In this document: piece by piece, positions 1 to 6,410 of the stretch
How positions within the stretch are numbered: the stretch's first letter is position 1
Layout: each line of letters begins with the position of its first letter
Assembly (NCBI GenBank): GCA_024277605.1
Contig: JAJRUU010000092.1
Span: forward strand, 1-13,468
Length of the DNA: 13,468 nt
Direction: 5' to 3'
Source of the DNA: a bacterium
GTDB lineage: Bacteria; SZUA-182; SZUA-191; JAJRXT01
Program-made: the position numbers and the translations under genes
Notes under the pieces: generated by a model
Database searches by the model: none
Told to the model about the DNA's origin: nothing
What the model saw: only the letters and a program-made list of their open reading frames with translations

Positions 1-9
1 AGCTGAACA

Positions 10-414
10 TTATTGAGCCGGGAGTTGGGTTGTGACCACCAGCTTTTGTGCGCCAGCCATTCTGGCTGTATCCATAATGGTTACCACCTTGCCATGCAAT
101 GTCGAGCGGTCAGCTTTTATAATGAGGGTCTTGGAAGCGCTGTTTTTTAGAGCTGATGTGAGCTCGGGTTCTAACTTTGTCCATTTGATGGGATTACCAT
201 TTAAATAGAGTTGGTTGTCGGCGGTGACCATGATAGTTAGTTCCTTAACGGCTTGTTGCGCCGAGGTTTTAGCTGAAGGTAATAGCAGTTTTATCCCTGG
301 TAATTCCGAAAAGGTGGAAGTGACCATGAAGAATATTAATAACAGAAAGACGACATCCACTAAAGGAGTAATGTCTATGTTAACTTTCTTGCGCAGATTT
401 GTCTCAAGTGGCAT
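10..414 (-). CDS. exbD: ExbD/TolR-family biopolymer transport protein
   Basis: This is a 134-residue inner-membrane protein of the ExbD/TolR family, the small subunit of proton-driven ExbBD or TolQR motors that energise outer-membrane processes. A short cytoplasmic N-terminus is followed by one membrane helix (about residues 18-36, DITPLVDVVFLLLIFFMVT). This helix carries the family's conserved membrane aspartate (D20), and a periplasmic domain with a typical C-terminal IMDTARMAGAQKLVV segment follows. The frame stays open to a TTG at 474, but a consensus promoter (476-506) would start the RNA at about 468-470, inside that extension. The ATG at 412-414 is also preceded by AAGG with 7 nt spacing, so I start there. 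Length is normal for the family. No exbB precedes it: it appears to be the first gene of its transcript, and what follows lies outside the window. ExbD and TolR cannot be told apart here. Confidence 0.9.
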   Translation of the reverse strand: MPLETNLRKKVNIDITPLVDVVFLLLIFFMVTSTFSELPGIKLLLPSAKTSAQQAVKELTIMVTADNQLYLNGNPIKWTKLEPELTSALKNSASKTLIIKADRSTLHGKVVTIMDTARMAGAQKLVVTTQLPAQ

Positions 415-475
415 CGGTTTACCTTGGGCTTGTAAAAGCCAGGGAGTTCTGTTATTATACGAGTTAGTTTTCAAT

Positions 476-506
476 ATTATAGCATATAGGATAACTCACT
501 TGTCAA
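476..506 (-). promoter_or_regulatory. Sigma-70-type promoter for exbD
   Basis: On the minus strand there is a perfect -35 hexamer TTGACA (501-506) and a perfect -10 hexamer TATAAT (476-481) preceded by TG (TGCTATAAT, extended -10). The spacer is 19 bp, slightly long. The predicted RNA start is about 468-470. This rules out the TTG at 474 and supports the ATG at 414 as the exbD start. No comparably good promoter is visible for the divergent + strand operon. Confidence 0.65.
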
Positions 507-519
507 GTAGGCAAAATTT

Positions 520-1092
520 ATGCGGCGTTTAGTAAATTTCATTATTTCAAGCGGATTGCTCTCTGGGATTTTGATCTTGGGCATGATCGCTGTCGATGGG
601 GTCGGAGCGCTGGAGCCAGTTGGCGATGTGCCGCCTACAGCTAATCCTCATGTTTTACTGAAAACCAGCAAAGGAGAAATGCTGGTGGAGCTTTTTCCTG
701 AGAATGCGCCTGAGATGGTAGGTTTTTTTCTGGAACAGGTCAAAAATGGAAATTACAACCGTTTGCCTGTTAAGCGTTATGTCGATGGATTTGCCATCCA
801 ATTGGCAAACACAAAAAAAGCGGATAGTGCAGTTGTGGCCGATGAGCGGAATAATGGGCTGAGGCATGTTAAGGGGACCGTCGGCCTGGTGTGGGATTAT
901 GTAAAAAATACAAACGGGAATAAGCTTTATATCTGTTTGTCATCTATACCTCAACTGAACAATAAACACACGGTGATTGGCCAGGTTGTAGAAGGGTTAG
1001 AGGTCTTATCAGGGTTACGTACCGGCGATAGATTAGAGAAGGTTAGTCAGGTGAAACAACCTAGCGCTCAAAAAGTTAAAGCAAAAAAATAA
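520..1092 (+). CDS. Secreted cyclophilin-type peptidyl-prolyl isomerase, divergent active site
   Basis: This 190-residue protein has a signal peptide or membrane anchor (residues 1-30, hydrophobic core IISSGLLSGILILGMIAV, possible cleavage after GVGA), followed by a cyclophilin fold. The fold shows VLLKTSKGEMLVELFPENAPEMVGFF in outline (45-70), YVDGFAIQ (87-94), NTNGN (130-134) and KHTVIGQVVEGLEVL (149-163). Members isomerise prolyl bonds, and this one would act outside the cytoplasm. The arginine, phenylalanine and glutamine expected in the active site are present (R86, F91, Q94), as is the histidine (H150). The usual FF and W positions are replaced by LY (136-137) and L (146), so activity may be altered. 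The C-terminus is a lysine-rich tail. It is the first gene of the + operon, with 13 nt to the next gene. The Shine-Dalgarno site is weak. Confidence 0.85.
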   Translation: MRRLVNFIISSGLLSGILILGMIAVDGVGALEPVGDVPPTANPHVLLKTSKGEMLVELFPENAPEMVGFFLEQVKNGNYNRLPVKRYVDGFAIQLANTKKADSAVVADERNNGLRHVKGTVGLVWDYVKNTNGNKLYICLSSIPQLNNKHTVIGQVVEGLEVLSGLRTGDRLEKVSQVKQPSAQKVKAKK

Positions 1093-1105
1093 CCATCGTA
1101 AAATT

Positions 1106-2002
1106 ATGCCGGACTGGATTACTCATTTAGGTAGCAGCTACTTAGTATATCGCCCAATATCCCGCAAAGATCTCAGATTGGCGCTGTTAGGCGGGATACT
1201 GCCGGATTTTTTTTCACGGGTGACGACGATACTGGATGATGTATTTCATTTGCCATTGCCCCGACATTACCAGTTCGAGGCTTTTCATACACCGTTTGTG
1301 TTGCTGTTGATGGTTATACTTATTTCGTTGTTTAGCACTCATTTCTTTCGCTGTTTCGGGTTGATTTTTGCCGGCAGTATCTTGCATATAGCGCTGGATA
1401 TGACTCAACTCAAGTTTGCCGGTTATGGGCAGTTGCTGCTTTATCCCTTTAGCTATACCACCTATCAGTTTAATTTAATCAATTACAATGGGTGGGGCTA
1501 TTATCTGATGGTAGCTGCTTTCTTTGTTTTACTATTATCATATGTGAATAAGCCTAAAATGAATCCGGTAACCTTCAAGCGGCAGCGGATTGGCTGGGCG
1601 ATTCCCTTGTTAGGCTTGATTCTACTGTTGCCATATGTTACCTGGGAGCAGTATTGGCAGCACAATGTAGCGTATGCTGTTTTTCGCGATTATCCTGAGC
1701 GCTTTGAGGATCAGCAAGTGGCGCTCCACTATAGTCAGGTGGTTTCAACAAAACCATTGATCATTGAAGAGGGTGAAAACCGCTTTGAGGTAATCACCGA
1801 TCAAGAATTCCAGCTTGATGACTGGATTTCTGTAAAGGGGAAATATAGGCAAGGCAAGCTATATCAACCGCAGATCAGGCGGGAATTGGGAAGGATGAAG
1901 ATTTGGATATCGTTGCCGGGATTGCTGCTGTTGCCTTTTCTGTGGTTTGACTTTCCTGCCTGGTGGGCTGCTTTCAGGCAGCGTGCTAAAGCAGGACAAT
2001 AG
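1106..2002 (+). CDS. YdjM/YbcI-like membrane-bound metal-dependent hydrolase
   Basis: This 298-residue membrane protein begins with MPDWITHLGSSYLVY. It has the pattern of the DUF457/YdjM family, which is annotated as membrane-bound metal-dependent hydrolases of unknown substrate. Likely metal ligands are H7, D34 (GGILPDFF), H61 (FHTPF) and H94/D98 (HIALDM). About five hydrophobic helices are visible (roughly 65-76, 84-98, 132-146, 163-177 and 270-282). Between the last two is an approximately 90-residue polar segment (about 180-268) ending WISVKGKYRQGKLYQPQIRR, which looks like a small beta-barrel (OB-like) domain. It lies 13 nt after the cyclophilin gene and 30 nt before otsB, so it is probably co-transcribed. 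Nothing in the sequence links it to trehalose beyond position. The family is fairly sure; the function is not known. Confidence 0.75.
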   Translation: MPDWITHLGSSYLVYRPISRKDLRLALLGGILPDFFSRVTTILDDVFHLPLPRHYQFEAFHTPFVLLLMVILISLFSTHFFRCFGLIFAGSILHIALDMTQLKFAGYGQLLLYPFSYTTYQFNLINYNGWGYYLMVAAFFVLLLSYVNKPKMNPVTFKRQRIGWAIPLLGLILLLPYVTWEQYWQHNVAYAVFRDYPERFEDQQVALHYSQVVSTKPLIIEEGENRFEVITDQEFQLDDWISVKGKYRQGKLYQPQIRRELGRMKIWISLPGLLLLPFLWFDFPAWWAAFRQRAKAGQ

Positions 2003-2032
2003 ATAATTTATCATGAATAAGCATGGGGAATA

Positions 2033-2821
2033 ATGAAGCATTTATTCGAAGACTGGTCAGGTATTTCAGAAAAGTTGCACTCTGCCGGGCATATATTGCT
2101 CTTACTGGATTACGACGGTACGTTAACTCCCATTGTAGCCACTCCCGAACAGGCCATTTTGGCTGAAGATATGCGGCAGCTTTTGCGGGTATTACATAAC
2201 AGGGACAAATTCAGTATAGGCATAATCAGTGGCCGTAAACTGGATGAGATTCAGCGTATAATAGGATTACCCGATATATATTATGCCGGAAATCACGGCT
2301 TAGAGATGCAGGGGCCGGGGCTATGCTATTTCAACCCCCAGAGCGCTGAAGCTCGAACATATTTAACCGCTATTCTACAGGCCCTAAAAGAAAGGTTGGC
2401 CCACATAGCAGGTATAATGGTGGAAAATAAAGGTTTGAGCCTGAGCTTGCATTACAGATTGGCGCCAGAGGCTCATATAAAAGAAGTAAATGACATATTT
2501 AATCAAGTATGTGAGCCGTATGTTGTCAAGAATCAGGTTAAAATAACCAGGGGCAAAAAGGTGTTGGAGGTGAGACCGCCCGTTGATTAGAATAAAGGGC
2601 AGGCGGTGTTGAGCTTGAAAGACCACTTCCAAGATAAAGATCAACTTGTTACCATATACATAGGTGATGATCAAACTGACGAGGATGCTTTTTCTGTATT
2701 GAAAGATAGCCGGGATATATCCGTTTTAGTAAGTGCCGGCAATCAAGAATCCCAAGCCAACTATTTCCTGGCTGATGTGGAAGCCGTAAATAAATTTCTT
2801 AAACGCTTACTGGAGATGTAG
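2033..2821 (+). pseudogene. otsB: Trehalose-6-phosphate phosphatase OtsB interrupted by an in-frame TAG
   Basis: This HAD-superfamily phosphatase converts trehalose-6-phosphate to trehalose. The frame reads through as 262 positions, the normal length, with only codon 186 being TAG (2588-2590). Before it are motif I DYDGTLTP (D26 nucleophile, D28), motif II IISGR and GNHGLEM, and the lysine region GKKVLEVRPPVD. After it are NKG and motif IV GDDQTDEDAF (211-220). In homologues the segment reads RPxxxWNKG or WDKG, so TAG very likely replaces a conserved Trp (TGG to TAG, one G-to-A change). No frameshift is present. A restart at GTG 2606 could make a 71-residue C-terminal piece, but the catalytic aspartates would then be on separate chains. 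It could be a fresh pseudogene, a sequence error, or a gene expressed by amber suppression. The start ATG has GGGGA just upstream. Its final TAG overlaps the next start (TAGTG). Confidence 0.85.
2588..2590 (+). other. In-frame TAG within otsB
   Basis: Codon 186 of the otsB frame is TAG between GAT (Asp) and AAT (Asn). The reading frame on both sides is fully conserved, so this is a point change and not an indel. The expected residue is Trp. Confidence 0.9.
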
Positions 2822-3498
2822 TGGACAAATTAAACAAGGGCTTAGAGCCGTTTACCTTTTACTCCCGACTGCACCTGTCTGAATTGACCGGGTACCGGGC
2901 AACTACTTTGGTGGAACTGCTTAATTTTATGCGGGAAGTTTCCGATGCCTGTATTTACCATCATACGCATCGTTTCTTACAACAACATCAATTTCTATCA
3001 CCTGAACCGCCCAACGATTTTGCGCATTGGATAAGCCGGGCTTTAGGAGAAGATACATTGGGGGAAATGCTTGCCAGTATTGACATTATTCAGTTTTGCA
3101 CTCTTGATGAATTACGACAGGCAATGATTAAAGAAATAGAAGCTTATCTTAAAAAAAACCCGCGGGCTAAAAAGAAATTTGCCAATCCGGACGAGGAATT
3201 TCATTTCATAAAGGCAATCAGTTTTTTTCTGCCGACTCAATATGTAGTTCATAATTTAAAAGAATTCGCTCAAGCCCTGGAGGTGGTGACCGTGGATTCG
3301 ATATATTTCCATATTTTCGAAGCGCGCCTGAGACTGGAGAAGGGCGTAAACGATTTTTCTTACTGGCTGGAGACCTCGGTGGGAGAAAATGACTTGGCTA
3401 AACAGATCAGCCAGTTAGACCCTTATACTTACACCATGAATGACTTAAGAACTAAGATTTTGAAATTGATAAATAAACGACTCACTAAATCAAACTAG
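2821..3498 (+). CDS. Two-repeat domain protein in trehalose cluster (DUF5752-like)
   Basis: This is a 225-residue soluble protein with no known function. I believe it belongs to the DUF5752 family, which I recall beside trehalose genes. It is an internal tandem duplication: residues 11-110 and 127-221 align end to end. Examples are IYHHTHRFL with IYFHIFEARLRL, NDFAHWISRALGED with NDFSYWLETSVGEN, and IDIIQFCTLDELR with LDPYTYTMNDLR. The halves are joined by a basic linker (KKNPRAKKKF). No catalytic motif, signal peptide or membrane segment is visible. Start GTG overlaps the otsB stop by one base (TAGTG) with GGAG 5 nt upstream, which implies translational coupling. Its TAG stop is in frame with the downstream treT, 15 nt away. 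A regulatory or scaffolding role in trehalose synthesis is a guess from position only. Confidence 0.8.
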   Translation: MDKLNKGLEPFTFYSRLHLSELTGYRATTLVELLNFMREVSDACIYHHTHRFLQQHQFLSPEPPNDFAHWISRALGEDTLGEMLASIDIIQFCTLDELRQAMIKEIEAYLKKNPRAKKKFANPDEEFHFIKAISFFLPTQYVVHNLKEFAQALEVVTVDSIYFHIFEARLRLEKGVNDFSYWLETSVGENDLAKQISQLDPYTYTMNDLRTKILKLINKRLTKSN

Positions 3499-3513
3499 GG
3501 AATTTACAAGATT

Positions 3514-4737
3514 ATGACTAAGTTAGATGAATATGCCCTGATTGTAGGTCAGAGTGTAATTGATGAGCTTAAGCTGCTGGCTGAAAGGTTGCAAGGCAAG
3601 GTTATTCAGAACATAAATTCTACTGCGGTCGGTGGGGGTGTGGCTGAAATACTTCACCGAATGTTGCCGCTGTTAAAAGAGCTGGGGGTAGATGCGCGCT
3701 GGGACCTGATTAAGGGGGGTGAGACTTTCTTTCAAGTAACCAAAAAGTTCCACAATGCCCTGCACGGTAAACCCGAGAAGATTACTCCCAAGATGTTTGC
3801 GGCTTTTATGGAAACCAGTCAGCAGAATATCGATGAAATAGATGCTTACGGGGATATAGTTTTTGTGCATGATCCCCAACCGATTGCCTTGATCCTCAAG
3901 AACAAACCCGAGTCAGGCCAAAAATGGGTTTGGCGCTGCCATATTGATGTTTCACGTCCCAGGCCACAAGTATGGAATTTTTTGAAGGATTTTATTTTTT
4001 CCTATGATGCCTGTGTTTTTTCGGCGCCTTCATTCTCACAAAGGCTGCCTATACGCCAATTTTTGATTGCCCCGTCTATTGATCCGCTAAGTGATAAAAA
4101 CAAAGGACTTCCTCAAGGATATATCGAGTCGGTTTTAGAAAAATATGGCATTACCCGGGATAAACCTATAATAACCCAAATTTCCCGTTTTGATTATTTA
4201 AAGGATCCGGTTGGGGTTATTGAAGCTTTTCTTAAGGTAAGGAAATACAATGATTGTCAACTTATCCTGGCTGGAGGAAGCGCCACCGACGATCCTGAAT
4301 CTTCTCAGGTTTTAGAAGAGGTGCTGATCCGGGCGGATGGGCATCCCGATATTTATGTCCTGTCTATACCGCCGGGGAGTGACCTGGAAATAAATGCCTT
4401 GCAACGGGCATCCGACATCATTGTCCAGAAATCGCTTAAAGAGGGTTTTGGTCTCACCATCAGTGAAGCGTTGTGGAAAGCGCGTCCGGTAGTGGCCTCA
4501 GCGGTAGGGGGTATACCGTTACAAATTACCCACCAATATTCCGGCTTATTGACCCATTCGATCGAGGGTGTGGCGTTTGGCCTGAAACAATTGTTAAATA
4601 GCCCCGAATATGCAAAACAATTAGGTGAAAACGGTCGGGAACACGTAAAACAAAATTTCTTGCTCACCCGGCATTTAAGGGATTATTTGCTGGTGTTTTT
4701 GTCTTTGTACGATTCTCATGATATTGTCTATTTGTAG
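3514..4737 (+). CDS. treT: TreT-type trehalose synthase (GT4 family glycosyltransferase)
   Basis: This is a 407-residue retaining GT4 glycosyltransferase of the trehalose glycosyltransferring synthase / trehalose phosphorylase group. TreT joins NDP-glucose and glucose to give trehalose, reversibly and in one step. Visible features are NSTAVGGGVAEILHRM (35-50, donor/acceptor loop), FVHDPQP (117-123), WRCHIDVSRP (140-149), SRFDYLKDPVGVIEAF (224-239), ASDIIVQKSLKEGFGLTISEALWK (299-322, with the donor-binding E-x7-E pattern) and RPVVASAVGGIPLQI. Length matches archaeal and bacterial TreT. The start ATG lacks a close Shine-Dalgarno site (AGGGA is 12 nt away). The frame upstream is open back to the TAG of the DUF5752-like gene, so readthrough would give a fusion. 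It sits between otsB and otsA, an unusual coupling of two trehalose routes. Trehalose phosphorylase activity is an alternative. Confidence 0.85.
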   Translation: MTKLDEYALIVGQSVIDELKLLAERLQGKVIQNINSTAVGGGVAEILHRMLPLLKELGVDARWDLIKGGETFFQVTKKFHNALHGKPEKITPKMFAAFMETSQQNIDEIDAYGDIVFVHDPQPIALILKNKPESGQKWVWRCHIDVSRPRPQVWNFLKDFIFSYDACVFSAPSFSQRLPIRQFLIAPSIDPLSDKNKGLPQGYIESVLEKYGITRDKPIITQISRFDYLKDPVGVIEAFLKVRKYNDCQLILAGGSATDDPESSQVLEEVLIRADGHPDIYVLSIPPGSDLEINALQRASDIIVQKSLKEGFGLTISEALWKARPVVASAVGGIPLQITHQYSGLLTHSIEGVAFGLKQLLNSPEYAKQLGENGREHVKQNFLLTRHLRDYLLVFLSLYDSHDIVYL

Positions 4738-4775
4738 ACATATTCTAACATAGAACATGGAAGAGGCGGTAGTAA

Positions 4776-6206
4776 GTGGCTGAAATATTTTATGGAAAAT
4801 TTATAATTGTTTCCAATAGGCTTCCCTTTGAATGTGAAATACATGATGAGGACATAAGCATAAAGCCCGGTTCAGGAGGTTTGATAACCGCCTTAACCCC
4901 TATTTTAAAAAAGCATGAAGGGGTGTGGATCGGATGGGATGGGGATCTTAATGGGAAATTGTCTGCTGATATTTTAGAAAGGGAGACCGCCTCCTTTGAT
5001 TATACTATGAAGTCAGTTTCACTTACTGCTCAAGAAGTTACCAATTATTACGATGGATTTTGCAATGGCACATTATGGCCGCTGTTTCATGATTATTTAG
5101 GGCGCGCACAGTTTCACCGTTCAACTTGGCGCATTTATCAGGATGTCAACCTTAAATTTGCCCAAAACATAATTAAATATGCAAAAAAGGAAGATTTTAT
5201 CTGGATTCAAGACTATCATCTAACGTTGGTTGGCAAACATTTGAGGGAGTTGGGCGCCGGACAAAAGCTGGCTTTTTTCCTGCACATTCCTTTTCCCCCA
5301 TGGGATATTTTTATGCGCTTACCTTGGCGTAAGGAAATAATTGAGGGCTTATTGCTCTATGATAGCGTTGGATTTCAAACGGCAAAAGATTGCCGTAATT
5401 TTGTCCAATGTATCCGCCGCCTGTTGCCTGAAGCGAAGATAACCATCACGAAGAAGCGTATAGCTATAGGGTACTCAGGTAGACAAATAACTGTTGGGGC
5501 ATTTCCAATCAGTATAGATTTTGAAGAGTTTAATGCTATATCCCAAACAGAAGAAGTTGAAAAGGAGGCCTGGTTCATACATGAGAACTTGCCCGAGAAA
5601 AAAATTATTCTGGGGGTGGACCGGCTGGATTATACCAAAGGGATTCCCCGACGGTTACGAGCCTTTGAAACCCTCTTAGAAAAGTATCCCGAGTTGCGTG
5701 AAAAAGCCCCTCTCGTACAGATCGTGGTTCCCAGCCGTACCACTGTCCCCGAATACCAGAAAATGAAGCAGAATATAGAAGAGACTGTCGGCAGAATCAA
5801 TGGCCGCTTTACGGTTAAAGGCTGGGTGCCGATTCATTATATATATCGCAGCCTTTCACGCATGGAATTGGTGGCTTATTACCGCACCTGTGAGATTGCC
5901 TTGATTACCCCCTTAAAGGATGGAATGAATTTAGTAGCCAAAGAATATTGCGCTTCTTGTGTGGCGGAAAAAGGGGTGCTCATCTTAAGTGAATTCGCCG
6001 GAGCCGCATTTCAATTAAGAAAAGGTGCCATTCTAGTAAATCCTTATAATATTGAACATGTGGCTGAAGAACTATACCGGGCGATTCAGATGCCTTTACC
6101 CGAAAGAAGGAGTAGAATGCGCAGTTTGCGCAATGCAGTCCGGCGCAACACTGTTTTTGAGTGGATGGATAATTTTCTGCAGGCGACTGGTTTAAAGCTG
6201 GGCTAG
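4776..6206 (+). CDS. otsA: Trehalose-6-phosphate synthase OtsA (GT20)
   Basis: This 476-residue GT20 enzyme transfers glucose from a nucleotide sugar to glucose-6-phosphate, making trehalose-6-phosphate for OtsB. Family residues are in place: SNRLPF with R15, the glycine loop PGSGGL (31-36), VWIGWDG (50-56), YDGFCNGTLWPLFH (92-105), IQDYHL (144-149, D146), FFLHIPFP (167-174, H170), the phosphate/UDP-binding pair R283 and K288 in VDRLDYTKG, and DGMNLVAKEY (382-391). Length is typical. It starts at GTG with GGAAGAGG about 9 nt upstream, 38 nt after treT, and is the last gene of the operon. Its TAG stop overlaps the terminal inverted repeat of the element at 6205-6401. Glucosylglycerol-phosphate synthase is a GT20 relative that cannot be fully excluded, but the otsB and treT neighbours favour OtsA. 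Confidence 0.93.
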   Translation: MAEIFYGKFIIVSNRLPFECEIHDEDISIKPGSGGLITALTPILKKHEGVWIGWDGDLNGKLSADILERETASFDYTMKSVSLTAQEVTNYYDGFCNGTLWPLFHDYLGRAQFHRSTWRIYQDVNLKFAQNIIKYAKKEDFIWIQDYHLTLVGKHLRELGAGQKLAFFLHIPFPPWDIFMRLPWRKEIIEGLLLYDSVGFQTAKDCRNFVQCIRRLLPEAKITITKKRIAIGYSGRQITVGAFPISIDFEEFNAISQTEEVEKEAWFIHENLPEKKIILGVDRLDYTKGIPRRLRAFETLLEKYPELREKAPLVQIVVPSRTTVPEYQKMKQNIEETVGRINGRFTVKGWVPIHYIYRSLSRMELVAYYRTCEIALITPLKDGMNLVAKEYCASCVAEKGVLILSEFAGAAFQLRKGAILVNPYNIEHVAEELYRAIQMPLPERRSRMRSLRNAVRRNTVFEWMDNFLQATGLKLG

Positions 6207-6401
6207 GAGCCTGTCGGACTTTGGATGATTATACTGCGACAAGTGATAAACATATCCATTTTCCCGGTCATTTTCGTTAAGGGGACAGGTCCCCAAATAG
6301 ACATGCTATTCTCCTCAAATGATCGAAAAAGGGGACAGGTCCCCAATGGGCTATATTTCTCACTTGCCCAGCTAACGAACCCCAAAGTCCGACAGACTCC
6401 T
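6205..6401. mobile_element. MITE/REP-like inverted-repeat element between otsA and asd
   Basis: A 20-bp terminal inverted repeat, AGGAGYCTGTCGGACTTTGG, lies at 6205-6224 and, inverted, at 6382-6401 with one mismatch. Between them are two identical 18-bp copies of AAGGGGACAGGTCCCCAA (6279-6296 and 6329-6346, exactly 50 bp apart). Each holds a hairpin GGGGAC-AG-GTCCCC. Such GGGGAC/GTCCCC palindromes resemble REP sequences mobilised by RAYT transposases; that link is from family knowledge. No transposase is present. The A and G of the left end are the last two bases of the otsA TAG stop, so the insertion may supply or have rebuilt that stop. The whole can fold into one long hairpin and may end transcription of both convergent operons. 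No clear target duplication was seen. Confidence 0.75.
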
Positions 6402-6410
6402 GGGGACGAA

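Noticed and set aside
415..474. TTG start for ExbD at 474
   Set aside because: It lies at or upstream of the predicted RNA start of the consensus promoter and has no Shine-Dalgarno site; the ATG at 414 has both.
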